Virus record (IMG/VR): IMGVR_UViG_3300010885_047852
Span: 1-61,298 of that record
Source of the DNA: a virus
Reading direction: 5' to 3' (one strand)
DNA length: 61,298 nt
Below, in pieces: positions 33,032-41,295 of the stretch (the first letter of the stretch is position 1; every line of letters begins with the position of its first letter). The translations under genes and the position numbers were made by a program. The notes below the pieces were generated by a model that saw nothing but the letters and a program-made list of their open reading frames with translations, was not told where the DNA came from and ran no database searches.

Positions 33032-33448
33032 CTACTCTGACACAACGAAATTGTCAGGCTTGGTTGCACCCATCAATGCTCGAGCAGCCTCAAGTTCCGA
33101 CCGTGTTGCAGGACGACCCGGTTCGGGCGGCGTCTTCGATACACCTTTCGGTGTGCGGTCCTCGTCGCGTGCCCGATGCTCCGCAAGAACCTCATCAACC
33201 GTACGTGTCTCGTTGTACGCCATTGAGGCTTTCATGACGTCGCGATAATCGAACTGGTTCATCGAAGACGAACCAAGCGACAACAGATGTGCCCAGATTA
33301 GGTCACACCATTGTGCGACCGAGTATGAGCCGTCTAGTTGACGGCCTGTACCGAAGAGGAACTTGCCCCGGATTTCCGCTGCGATGTCTTCTTGGCAGCC
33401 CCAGACGAGGAGTCGGACTGCGGTGTCGTAGGGCGTTCCGATGCCGCC
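33032..33448 (-). CDS. GT part of the tail assembly chaperone, made by -1 frameshift
   Basis: This frame is open from 33448 (after a TGA) to 33032 but has no ATG, GTG or TTG before 33283. Its sequence looks like protein well upstream of that point (VWGCQEDIAAEIRGKF, VAQWCDLIWAHLLSLG, FDYRDVMKASMAY). It overlaps the end of gene G, whose own last ~35 residues are low-complexity Ser/Lys. A ribosome slipping -1 within the overlap would make the G-T fusion used by siphoviruses to assemble the tail around the tape measure. A GCCCTAC stretch at ~33428-33434 (Pro codon CCT re-pairing as CCC) is one slip candidate; no textbook heptamer was found. Confidence 0.75.
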   Translation of the reverse strand, partial: GGIGTPYDTAVRLLVWGCQEDIAAEIRGKFLFGTGRQLDGSYSVAQWCDLIWAHLLSLGSSSMNQFDYRDVMKASMAYNETRTVDEVLAEHRARDEDRTPKGVSKTPPEPGRPATRSELEAARALMGATKPDNFVVSE

Positions 33449-33729
33449 TCAACGAGCGCCGTCAGGATCTTGCCCAGACGGTCAGCGGACAGGTTCGGTT
33501 GCGAGGAGATCGCGTTGCGGAACTCGATGCGTTCGGCCGGCAGGATCACCGAGTCGATGAAGCGCACCACAGCAGCCGGTTCGCCGGTCGTCAGATCCGA
33601 CAAGGCGAAACTGTTGAGGTCGCACATCATCGTCCAGGTTCGTCCGAACAACTTGAACGGCTTGGTGTATGCGGGCGTATCTTCGATCCCGAGTTCGGAA
33701 TCAAGGTCAAGGATCTTGTTCGATGCCAT
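33334..33729 (-). CDS. Tail assembly chaperone G, 131 aa
   Basis: In the standard position before the tape measure. The first ~95 residues form the conserved region (FKLFGRTWTMMCDLNSFALS, FIDSVILPAERIEFRNAI, ILTALVEAASERP); the Ser/Lys-rich C-terminus looks like read-out of a frame whose overlap is constrained by the T frame. Binds the tape measure during tail assembly. ATG at 33729 with a weak ribosome site. Confidence 0.8.
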   Translation of the reverse strand: MASNKILDLDSELGIEDTPAYTKPFKLFGRTWTMMCDLNSFALSDLTTGEPAAVVRFIDSVILPAERIEFRNAISSQPNLSADRLGKILTALVEAASERPTTPQSDSSSGAAKKTSQRKSGASSSSVQAVN

Positions 33730-33776
33730 GTCCGCATCATACCTATTAGGAACGGTCAGGTGGTGTGATACTTGAT

Positions 33777-34448
33777 CTATCGGCGGGGAAGCTTGACACG
33801 CTGCCGTAGCACCTTGTCGACAGCGGTTTCAAGCGACTGCTCCATGAAGTAGGACGGCTGGATACCAGGGTGCTTGACCTCAAACGTCCTCACCATGTCA
33901 CCGCTGCGGCGTGCCTGACGTCGTGCGCCCGCCGACTTTGAGAACCGGCGTGGCTTACCGAGCCGTTCACCCGGTGCGGCACGAATCGGACGTTGCAACT
34001 CTTTCCGCTGTTGCGACATCGAATATGGAACAGACATTCCAAGACCACGCTTCGGGAACACCAACATCTTTCCCTTACTAGGTGTGATCTTGTGCGGGTT
34101 TGCACCAAAGTTCAACGCGTTCACCGCTTCGGTGGGCGCATCGGAGAACAGATAGATGGTGAACGGAAACGTCGGATACTTCCCCTCCGACGACCCCTCC
34201 ACATCGAACCGCATCGAGCCTGCAAGGTGAGCCGCACCCTTGTACCGGCGGCGACGTTCATCACCACGGAATTGGTACAACTCTGCGATGCGACGTTCGG
34301 CGTCGTCAACAGCGGCCTGACCGATCAAATCGATCTTGTCGCCAACCTTTGCAGCACCAGCCCGTTTCACATTCTTTGCGAACGACGATTCTGGACCGAG
34401 GGTACGCGTAAATGTTCCAGGGTTGAGATACCGGATTTTTCCAGGCAT
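33777..34448 (-). CDS. HK97 gp10-like tail completion / minor capsid protein, 223 aa
   Basis: The C-terminal segment VKHPGIQPSYFMEQSLETAV is the signature of HK97-gp10-type proteins that sit at the head-tail joint. The middle is very basic (RRFSKSAGARRQARRSG) and the N-terminus is helical. It is immediately upstream of gene G and overlaps nothing. Expected to join the connector to the tail tube. The family call rests on this motif and on gene order. Confidence 0.75.
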   Translation of the reverse strand: MPGKIRYLNPGTFTRTLGPESSFAKNVKRAGAAKVGDKIDLIGQAAVDDAERRIAELYQFRGDERRRRYKGAAHLAGSMRFDVEGSSEGKYPTFPFTIYLFSDAPTEAVNALNFGANPHKITPSKGKMLVFPKRGLGMSVPYSMSQQRKELQRPIRAAPGERLGKPRRFSKSAGARRQARRSGDMVRTFEVKHPGIQPSYFMEQSLETAVDKVLRQRVKLPRR

Positions 34449-34449
34449 G

Positions 34450-35010
34450 TCATGCCCCCCACGGCAAAGCCAACGTCAACGTCGTCACCCACCCCACGGT
34501 GCCGCCGGAAGGATTCAACGGCAACAATGGTGACACCGTCGCCTTGGAACACGCCATCCCAGCCGGGACGCATTCGCCGTGTGATGCCATGTAGGTCAGT
34601 TTGCGATACAGCCGTTCCCCATGACCGTAAGCATGACGGGCAAGAGAGTTCTGCAACACAGGATCCGGTACGAACAGTTCACCGTTCTCCTCATAGGCCA
34701 TCGGCCAGCCAGACTCCAGAAGTCTGATGGAGAAGTCGACGGTGTACATCGCGAACGGTGAGGTGTCATACCGGCCGCTCGTGTTCACCGACGGCACGAT
34801 CCGCTCCACCGACACTGTCAACGCGTCATAGACAGCGTCGTCGCCTCGACCCATCGTTACGTAGGCCAGCACACCACCTGGGTTGCAGATCGTCGGCTGG
34901 AAACAATCCAGCATTCCTTCGTAAAGCGACGCAAGGATGTGCGATGCGACGTCGTACAGCGATGTGCAACAGACTTCTTCGGTGATGACGCAGTCTTCGT
35001 TGGGGAGCAT
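34450..35010 (-). CDS. Probable tail terminator protein, 186 aa
   Basis: Lies between the major tail gene and the gp10-like gene. Cys-rich N-terminus (DCVITEEVCCTSLYDVASHI), an alpha/beta body, and a C-terminal strand (WVTTLTLALPWGA), compatible with the tail-terminator fold. No direct motif proves it. It follows a terminator after the major tail gene, so it may be expressed at lower level. Confidence 0.55.
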   Translation of the reverse strand: MLPNEDCVITEEVCCTSLYDVASHILASLYEGMLDCFQPTICNPGGVLAYVTMGRGDDAVYDALTVSVERIVPSVNTSGRYDTSPFAMYTVDFSIRLLESGWPMAYEENGELFVPDPVLQNSLARHAYGHGERLYRKLTYMASHGECVPAGMACSKATVSPLLPLNPSGGTVGWVTTLTLALPWGA

Positions 35011-35036
35011 GAGCGAATCCTAAACGTCGTGATCCG

Positions 35037-35077
35037 AAAAAGGCGACAGCCCACCGCTGTGGTCGCAGTGGGCTGTC
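35037..35077 (-). terminator. Rho-independent terminator after the major tail gene
   Basis: Perfect 10-bp stem GACAGCCCAC / GTGGGCTGTC with a 13-nt loop; on the minus strand the right arm is followed by GCC and TTTTT (35037-35041). It lies 23 bp beyond the stop of the major tail protein. Partial termination here would keep major tail mRNA high and downstream tail genes lower. Confidence 0.9.
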
Positions 35078-35099
35078 TGTGCCGGGGGAGGCGCTCTGG

Positions 35100-35828
35100 T
35101 TACGAACCGGCGGGCAGCGTCTGGTAGCCGCAGGCGACGGTGCCGAGGATCGTGTTGTACTGAGCGGCGGAGTAGCCGACCTGCACGTACGGGCTGTTCG
35201 GGATGTAGCCAGCGCCGGGATAGTCGTTCCAGGGGCCGTTCGTGAGAAGCGGGTTGTTGGTGGAAGTACCGGTGAAGGTGACTCGGGCGACGTCGTTCTC
35301 GAACGTACGCGAGCCGGGAGTGAGGCGGACCTTGCCGAAGATGTGGCCGATGAACGACGGGTAGGCGGCGGAAGCGGCCGGCTGCTGGCAATCACCCTGG
35401 CCTTCCACGACGGTCTGGGTGATGACCTCAAGGTACACACCGCTGCTTGGGTTGACGGTGTAGTTCGGCATGGCGTGGCCGATGACCTTGCCGGCGTGGG
35501 GACCGCCAGCGGCACCGAGGATGAGGTCGCCACCGAACAGCAGCTTCAGCATTTCCCAGTCGAAGAAGTAGAACTCGCCCGAGATGTTGTACCGCTTGAT
35601 GCGGGCGTCCTGCTCGTAGGTGAACACCAACTCGCCACAGGCGTTCTTCGGCTCGAAGCGGGTGCCTTCCTCGATGTCGGGTTCGGCACTGAGGGTGGCG
35701 AGGGCGGCGGTCACGTAGCCGCTGTCCGCACCGCCGGTGGGGGTGCAGTCTGCGTCCAACTTTGCGACACGCACGACACATGCGTTCAACTGACCGAGGC
35801 AGACATTGCCAGCAAGGTTCGTAGCCAT
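35100..35828 (-). CDS. Major tail tube protein, 242 aa
   Basis: Forms the tail tube. ATG at 35828 is chosen because GAAAGGATCC lies 7 nt upstream; a longer frame to 35861 is not supported. Resembles actinophage major tail proteins: N-terminal CVVRVAKLDADCTPTGG, a middle FYFFDWEMLKLLFGGDLILG and a long beta-rich remainder. Expression features support a major product: its own hairpin terminator and a GTAGACAAACA motif 56 nt upstream that is shared with the major capsid gene. It comes earlier than usual, before the tail terminator and gp10-like genes. Confidence 0.8.
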   Translation of the reverse strand: MATNLAGNVCLGQLNACVVRVAKLDADCTPTGGADSGYVTAALATLSAEPDIEEGTRFEPKNACGELVFTYEQDARIKRYNISGEFYFFDWEMLKLLFGGDLILGAAGGPHAGKVIGHAMPNYTVNPSSGVYLEVITQTVVEGQGDCQQPAASAAYPSFIGHIFGKVRLTPGSRTFENDVARVTFTGTSTNNPLLTNGPWNDYPGAGYIPNSPYVQVGYSAAQYNTILGTVACGYQTLPAGS

Positions 35829-35883
35829 GAGGGATCCTTTCAACCGAAGGGGAGATCGCACTCATGTTGTTCTTCTACATGCT

Positions 35884-35894
35884 TGTTTGTCTAC
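35884..35894 (-). promoter_or_regulatory. GTAGACAAACA element upstream of the major tail gene
   Basis: The 11-bp GTAGACAAACA (minus strand, 35894 to 35884) begins 56 nt before the start codon. The same 11 bases occur 59 nt before the major capsid start. It may be part of a late promoter (-35 region) or an mRNA element for strong expression; no clear -10 was found at either copy. Confidence 0.5.
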
Positions 35895-35963
35895 GGCATT
35901 GGTAGCGGGGGACCGAGTTGCACGGCCATTTCCGACTGTTGAGATCGGCGTCGTTCTGTTGGA

Positions 35964-36272
35964 CTACCCCGCAGTGGAGCGTTTCAGCCACCCATTTTGT
36001 TCTGCTTGAGCAGGATGATCGTGGATCCATGTGTGGCAGGCACGGCAGACATGGAGACCGTTGTCGATGGTGCCCATCCCTCCGTGGGAGCGACGCAGGA
36101 TATGATGCACATGCGCAGCCGTATTCTGACAGTGAGTGGTGCGGGCTTCGCATTGTCCACCTGACCGAGCGAAGATTGCGTCCCGTGTTGACTGGTCGAA
36201 ATCGGTCTTTGATCGTTTCGCTTTCCGTTTGAACGGTGTCCGTTTCAACGGTGTACGCCGGCTCAATGTCAT
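35964..36272 (-). CDS. HNH endonuclease, 102 aa
   Basis: Basic N-terminus (SRRTPLKRTPFKRKAKR), then RSGGQCEARTTHC, HVHHILRR with the catalytic HH, and NGLHVCRACHTWIHDHP, the zinc-ribbon HNH fold. Metal ligands are the two Cys pairs. It may be a homing-type element placed between the connector and major tail genes, or it may aid packaging as HNH proteins next to terminases do; here it is far from terminase. ATGA overlap with the connector gene. Confidence 0.85.
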   Translation of the reverse strand: MTLSRRTPLKRTPFKRKAKRSKTDFDQSTRDAIFARSGGQCEARTTHCQNTAAHVHHILRRSHGGMGTIDNGLHVCRACHTWIHDHPAQAEQNGWLKRSTAG

Positions 36273-37048
36273 GAACCGGACGGCCCTTCGACTTCAACAA
36301 GGTTCCAGAACTGTTCAAGTTCCGGTGCCCACACCGACGACACCATGTTTGGGCCGTCATACGCATAGACGGACAGGAACCGTGACACCACCGGAATCTG
36401 TTCGTCGCCGTCACGCAACGCTTCAGCACGGGAACGCACCGACAGCGACGCACCCTGGATGTTGGCTGACACCACACCTCGAGGCAGCGACGACGGCTTG
36501 CCTTTCAGATCCTTCAACAGTTCGCAGGTCAACTCGGTGCAAGCCATGCGGGTCAACTTGTCTGGATCACGACCGAACCGGTAGGTGATTTCAAACGTGT
36601 TGATCTGCAACGACGTCTTCTGAAGATCATTTACCGTCGGCCAGCAGCCAGACTTCCGGTACAGGTATTCGTTGTCCAACAGTCCGTACTCTGACTTGTT
36701 CAGTACGACACCGTCGATCATGACCTCAAGCACATCGACGTTCGGGCCACGGAGCGGGATGGTGTCGATGCCACCGAACTGGCGTCGCCAGTCTCGAGTG
36801 GCGAACGGTGATAGATATTCGGCGTTGTCCCACCAGATGCGGTCGTTGCAGAGGGCGACGGGTCGTACGGTGACGGTGCAGATACCGGAGATTCGTCCGC
36901 CGGTGGCGATGGACAGCATGTCCGACGCCTGGTCAATCATCAGTTCGATCAGTTCGACATCTTCGGACGCGTCAAGGTCGCAGCCGCACATCGAGTCAAG
37001 GATGTCGTCTACGGACACGAAAGGTTGGCAGGCGAACCGGGTAGCCAT
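36269..37048 (-). CDS. Head-tail connector (adaptor) protein, 259 aa
   Basis: N-terminal helical part with EDVELIELMIDQASDMLSIAT resembles the gp6/gp15-type adaptor that docks on the portal. A central beta region (GGIDTIPLRGPNVDVLEVMI) and C-terminal helix follow. Cys-rich start (MATRFACQPFVSVDDILDSM, then CGCD). Connector-type proteins share a 'DxxSxxIxxaTGR' pattern and this one reads QASDMLSIATGGR. It is the first head-tail gene after the glycosyltransferase island. Family by motif and place. Confidence 0.7.
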   Translation of the reverse strand: MATRFACQPFVSVDDILDSMCGCDLDASEDVELIELMIDQASDMLSIATGGRISGICTVTVRPVALCNDRIWWDNAEYLSPFATRDWRRQFGGIDTIPLRGPNVDVLEVMIDGVVLNKSEYGLLDNEYLYRKSGCWPTVNDLQKTSLQINTFEITYRFGRDPDKLTRMACTELTCELLKDLKGKPSSLPRGVVSANIQGASLSVRSRAEALRDGDEQIPVVSRFLSVYAYDGPNMVSSVWAPELEQFWNLVEVEGPSGS

Positions 37049-37057
37049 GCGGCCATG

Positions 37058-38002
37058 TTACTGCTTGCCGAACAGTTGGGCGATAAAGTCTGCGGCCCTC
37101 TGCGCAGCTTGCCCATCCATCGGCCCGTACACCTCTCGCACATGCTGTTGTGCCTGCATAGTCGGGTTGTTCTGAAGAACGTCCCAGAGGTTGAGGGCGA
37201 GAAGTTCCTGTGGTGAATCAACGGTAGGTACACCGTTCGTCCATGTCCAGAATCGGCCACCGTGATTCACATCTTTCCGATACCACGGTGCGTTCATCCA
37301 GACGACAGGCCGGCCTAACGCTAGGAACTCCATCCCGATCGAACTGTTGTCAACAATCAGAATGTTGGCGTTGAGGAACAGTTCGTCCTCGCGTTCAAGG
37401 ACATCCATCCCTGCCTGCCGCAACACATCGTCCAGCAGCCCTCCCCACTTCGGATGGGCATGGCCGAATACGTGGAACCCTTGATCGCGAAATCGTTCGG
37501 CCAGTTCTGGCAGATGGTTGAAGTAGTGATTGATTGCCGATCGTGCTTCAGAACTGATTTGTGCATCCCAATGAAATGCGAAGCAAACAGACTGTTGATG
37601 CAACGGTGCAAAACTGACCCATCGGTCAAGTTTCGGACAGCCGACAGCCATTGACGGCGCAGTCTTCCATCGCATCGCCACGTTGATGTTCGGACAGATG
37701 AATGCCTCAACACCTTGGTGACGGGCACCGCCGCTGGTCGAATAGCCGGGGTTGAGTGCCGATTTCTCGTCGCCGGCATAGCCCTGTCCTGCACCGTGTT
37801 CGACGTAGATCATGCGGTGATGTGGCCGTAATGCTTGGACGTCCTGCCAACTTGCGACCATCGCAATCCTGTTTCGGGGCGGTGGCAGCACAGGAAATCG
37901 GAGGGCGTGGATGTTGCCTTGCATTGATGCTGGCAAGCATTCAAAGATCGGAATCATGTGGTTCTTGTAGTGCTGCATTGACGCAACGACATCAACTTTC
38001 AC
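37058..38002 (-). CDS. CDP-glycerol glycerophosphotransferase-like enzyme, 314 aa
   Basis: Resembles TagF/TarB-type enzymes that transfer glycerol-phosphate (or other polyol-phosphate) from a CDP-activated donor. Seen: MIYVEHGAGQGYAGD, a late FGHAHPKWGG, then NILIVDNSSIGMEFLALGRP and WYRKDVNHGGRFWTW, the family's donor-site region. GTG at 38002 has GAGGTGG just upstream and overlaps the preceding gene by 11 bp. Wall teichoic acid genes of this type are known in hosts; here it belongs to a run of glycosyltransferases in the late region and could put a polyol-phosphate on the virion. Substrate unknown. Confidence 0.7.
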   Translation of the reverse strand: MKVDVVASMQHYKNHMIPIFECLPASMQGNIHALRFPVLPPPRNRIAMVASWQDVQALRPHHRMIYVEHGAGQGYAGDEKSALNPGYSTSGGARHQGVEAFICPNINVAMRWKTAPSMAVGCPKLDRWVSFAPLHQQSVCFAFHWDAQISSEARSAINHYFNHLPELAERFRDQGFHVFGHAHPKWGGLLDDVLRQAGMDVLEREDELFLNANILIVDNSSIGMEFLALGRPVVWMNAPWYRKDVNHGGRFWTWTNGVPTVDSPQELLALNLWDVLQNNPTMQAQQHVREVYGPMDGQAAQRAADFIAQLFGKQ

Positions 38003-39017
38003 AGACCACCTCGAACTGTTGCAGATATTTCTCTCGCCATTCCGACCAGCGTGGCACCATGCTGTACGCATGGTTCATCGCGTTCATCAACCGCTTAGGA
38101 TTGTGAACAAGTTGGTTGATTTCTTGGCCGAGCGTGTAATGGTGAGTATCAGCCATAGTGAGTTGGCCGGACGCGACACGAATCGTTTTGCCTTGCGTGC
38201 ATGGCGAAAGAATCGACGCTAGTTCGCTGTTCGGTGAACAGTTCGGCATCATCACGGCAATTCCTCGAGATGCTGCTTCAAGTGCAGGGAGACAGAGTCC
38301 ACCGTAGCGACGAGGAAGCACAAGGACATGCTGATTGGTATGCATGTCCCACAGATCAGACACCCCTAGGTTCTCCACATGGATAGTCAGGTTCCGTACC
38401 GGCTGAATCTCGGGAAGCGAATACTCCAGCCCGTGAAGGGTGACAGTTGTTGACGGCTGAAGGGCACGCATCGCGTTGATGAAGATGTCGGTGCCGTTGC
38501 GGTCAGCGAACGCCCGTTTGCCGGCGATGTGGTAGACCCGTAACGGTTCACCGGGTTCTGCAGCGGTGCGTTCATGATCTGGCATCGGTACAGGCATGTG
38601 AACACCGGCGGGGAGTGCTGCCAGCCGCCAGGTGGTGGGCCACCACCATTGGTCTGGATCAGCGAAGTGTTCGTAGCCCTCTTGGCCGTGGCGTACAAAC
38701 TCTGGGTTCCCTTGAATGACGGTTTTGACGCCCATTTCGCGTGCCCAGATAGGCAGCGACCAGTCGTATGGGGTTTCTACTGAGAACACGACGTCGAGGC
38801 CGCGCATCCATTCTCGTACCAGTTCCTCGTCAAGTGTGTGCCCTGGAAGGCTGTCGGTGATGGTTGCATTCTGATACCACCATTCACGTACTTCGCAGTC
38901 AGGGTTGGGCATCTTGACGAGAAGCACACGGTCAACCGGCATGTGGTCGTAGAAGTTTTTTGACTGAATGGCGAGACCGCGTGCGTATTCGGCTCGAGCT
39001 ATGAGGCCAATCTTCAT
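37992..39017 (-). CDS. GT4-type glycosyltransferase, 341 aa
   Basis: GT-B fold. Seen: N-terminal MKIGLIARAEYARGLAIQSK, then LDVVFSVETPYDWSLPIWA and the C-terminal donor region with YHIAGKRAFADRNGTDIFI and VLPRRYGGLCLPALEAASRG, where the glycosyltransferase-1 'Y-G-G-x-x-L-P-x-L-E-A' element is clear. NDP-sugar donor and acceptor unknown. It overlaps its neighbours on both sides, so the island is translated as one block. Confidence 0.8.
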   Translation of the reverse strand: MKIGLIARAEYARGLAIQSKNFYDHMPVDRVLLVKMPNPDCEVREWWYQNATITDSLPGHTLDEELVREWMRGLDVVFSVETPYDWSLPIWAREMGVKTVIQGNPEFVRHGQEGYEHFADPDQWWWPTTWRLAALPAGVHMPVPMPDHERTAAEPGEPLRVYHIAGKRAFADRNGTDIFINAMRALQPSTTVTLHGLEYSLPEIQPVRNLTIHVENLGVSDLWDMHTNQHVLVLPRRYGGLCLPALEAASRGIAVMMPNCSPNSELASILSPCTQGKTIRVASGQLTMADTHHYTLGQEINQLVHNPKRLMNAMNHAYSMVPRWSEWREKYLQQFEVVCES

Positions 39018-40687
39018 CGTTGCCGTCCGAAATCCATGTCGAACTTTGGTGCGTCGCCACGACCGTCAAGATGGCCTGACCGGCGGATGTCACCTTCCGG
39101 TTCGTAGATCCAGATCTTCCAGCGGCCCCAGCCGTTACGAGTTGAGGAGCAATCCACCCAGACGCGTCCGTACAGGAAATCTTCGATCATGGTGCGTGAG
39201 TCAAGCGGAATCGGTTCGACCACTTGTTCACGGTAAAAGGTGGTGTCGGCGATATGGGGGCGTTGCCACCATGCTTGAGTACGCCGAAGCCTGACACCGT
39301 TGATGACCTGCGGTTTCGGATCAAGCATCACACCGTAGTGATCAGGATGGATTTCGACGTCCTGATGAAGACGAATGACGTTTGCCATCCCGTTCTCTAC
39401 CTGCTCAAGCAGATCTTCCCACGGGATGTCACCGACGATTGGGGTGTCGTGCTCAACAAACAGAATGTTCGGTGTACGGACATGCTTGAGCAGTTCTCGC
39501 GTCAAGTTTGCTTGATGCCCCCACTCGTTCAACACCACCGGCAGGACGTTGTCCCATTCAAAGTTGCATTTCCAGAGGCACTCACGCACGTAGCGCCGAT
39601 AGTTCGACGCCAACTCTGTCTGCTCTCGGCGCACACCATCGAACCCGACGATGATTTCGCACTCAGGTAGACGTTCACGGATGGATCGGATGGTCTCATC
39701 CAGAATCCATGTGTCGGGATGTGACGGGATAGGTGATGAGGTGATGATCACCGAAATCCTGTCCCGCAGCTTACGCATTGGTAGGAGGTTTGACACGGCG
39801 GCGATGTCATCATGCAACTTGTAGATCTGTCGCCGCTTCCACTGCTGCCACCAGGCGAAACAGACTGCTTGATGGTGTTCCCAGTTCTTCAGCAGGTCAT
39901 CCATCACCTCTTTGGCTTCTGACCACTGGTACACAGTTGGTAGGGGATGTTCGCCGAACACGATTTCCCAGTAGTCGAACTGTGGATCACGGGGCTTGAT
40001 CAGATCCAGCACCGGAATGCAGCCGGCCTCCAGCGCAGCAAGCGGACGGTTCGCATCCAACGTCATCGGCCCAGACGGACACGGAATCAACTTTGCTGAC
40101 ACAGCGTGCTGTGCATACTCGGCAGAAGGCACACCGCCCATGAACCGGTCAGTCTTGATCAGATGACCGTTCGCCCGGCGACGAATCGCCGATACACATT
40201 CCTGGCGGCGAACATTGGTGACCTGTCCACCGAAGAACCAGTCCAATGGCTTCTCCATGTAGAGCGCTTTGTGGTCGACCAGTTCTTCACGCGTCTTCGG
40301 ATACCAGCCGCCAGGAATCTTGTTCGACAGCGGCCAATGTTCCGGTAGCGGATTCATTACCCAGATGCGACGGGTGTTCGTGGTCGGGATCATGCCCCAC
40401 GGGAAGTCCCAGCATTCGTTGCCGGTGATGATGACAAGCGACCAGGCCATCTTGTCCAGTTCGGCAAGGATCCATTCGGCATCGTGAGCGTTGCCCATTC
40501 CCGAGAAGCAGACAACACCACCATCATGGTGAGGAAACTCGTCCCGTACGTCGTGATGCTGGAAGGTGAACCCGTACTGGGGTTGCCAGAGCCGATTGTT
40601 GAGGATCTCCTCAAGGAAGCCGCAGTCGGCGTAGCCGCGTGTGATGAAGTCGTCACGCCGTGACACCCAGAACACATCGATGTTCAC
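39014..40687 (-). CDS. Two-domain glycosyltransferase, 557 aa
   Basis: Residues ~1-305 look like an exostosin/GT47-type or related GT-B domain (VFWVSRRDDFITRGYADCGF; IPCPSGPMTLDANRPLAALE). From residue ~309 a GT-A/GT2-like domain starts: ISVIITSSPIPSHP, ETIRSIRERLPECEIIVGFD, and NILFVEHDTPIVGDIPWED, in which EHD is a DxD-type metal site. So one chain probably carries two transferases that act in sequence. GTG at 40687 overlaps the previous stop (GTGA). Acceptor unknown. Confidence 0.7.
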   Translation of the reverse strand: MNIDVFWVSRRDDFITRGYADCGFLEEILNNRLWQPQYGFTFQHHDVRDEFPHHDGGVVCFSGMGNAHDAEWILAELDKMAWSLVIITGNECWDFPWGMIPTTNTRRIWVMNPLPEHWPLSNKIPGGWYPKTREELVDHKALYMEKPLDWFFGGQVTNVRRQECVSAIRRRANGHLIKTDRFMGGVPSAEYAQHAVSAKLIPCPSGPMTLDANRPLAALEAGCIPVLDLIKPRDPQFDYWEIVFGEHPLPTVYQWSEAKEVMDDLLKNWEHHQAVCFAWWQQWKRRQIYKLHDDIAAVSNLLPMRKLRDRISVIITSSPIPSHPDTWILDETIRSIRERLPECEIIVGFDGVRREQTELASNYRRYVRECLWKCNFEWDNVLPVVLNEWGHQANLTRELLKHVRTPNILFVEHDTPIVGDIPWEDLLEQVENGMANVIRLHQDVEIHPDHYGVMLDPKPQVINGVRLRRTQAWWQRPHIADTTFYREQVVEPIPLDSRTMIEDFLYGRVWVDCSSTRNGWGRWKIWIYEPEGDIRRSGHLDGRGDAPKFDMDFGRQR

Positions 40688-41295
40688 TGCATCACCAGCC
40701 AACGCCACTCATCGTGGATTCGGTTCGGAACGGTTGTCTTCTTCAACTTGAGGCCGGCATCTTTGATAAAGGCCCGCATGTTGGCAGCGGTCTCGGGATG
40801 ACAGACAAATACATCCTCATCAAGACCTTCGACGTATTGGATGACTGCGACACCGTCGTCGGTGAGACACTTACGGATCGAGGTGAGGTAGGACTGCTTG
40901 GTGTGGGCGTCAAGATGCTGGAACACTTCGACGGAGTAGATGAGATCGGCAGTCACATCGTCGGGAAGGGCTGTACCGTCACAGACTTTCGTCATGACGT
41001 TATTCGGCCTGTCATCTACCCCCAGAGAAATCATTGCTTCTGAGATGTCAACGGCCACAAAATTGGTGTCAGGGAACATTCGGGCAAGGCGATTGATGAT
41101 CCGCCCCGGTCCAGCACCCAACTCGACCACCGTGATACCGGGTCTGATGAAGCTGCGAAGGTTCTCAAGTATCGCGTCGATGGTTGGGGCTACCTGTTCG
41201 GCGGTTCCGTCACCACCCCACGCAAGGGTGCGGTATCGCTCATCGGCGAACGCTTCGTTGTTCCACCAGTTTCGCTGTGTTGCCGAGTTTGTCAT
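40684..41295 (-). CDS. Class I SAM methyltransferase, 203 aa
   Basis: Seen: VVELGAGPGRIINRLARMF (motif I), NFVAVDISEAMISLG (motif II acid), DLIYSVEVFQHLD (post-motif). Type-11/25-like small-molecule methyltransferase. Located inside the glycosyltransferase island, so a sugar hydroxyl or carboxyl is the likely target (inference). ATG at 41295 overlaps the preceding stop (ATGA). Confidence 0.8.
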   Translation of the reverse strand: MTNSATQRNWWNNEAFADERYRTLAWGGDGTAEQVAPTIDAILENLRSFIRPGITVVELGAGPGRIINRLARMFPDTNFVAVDISEAMISLGVDDRPNNVMTKVCDGTALPDDVTADLIYSVEVFQHLDAHTKQSYLTSIRKCLTDDGVAVIQYVEGLDEDVFVCHPETAANMRAFIKDAGLKLKKTTVPNRIHDEWRWLVMQ

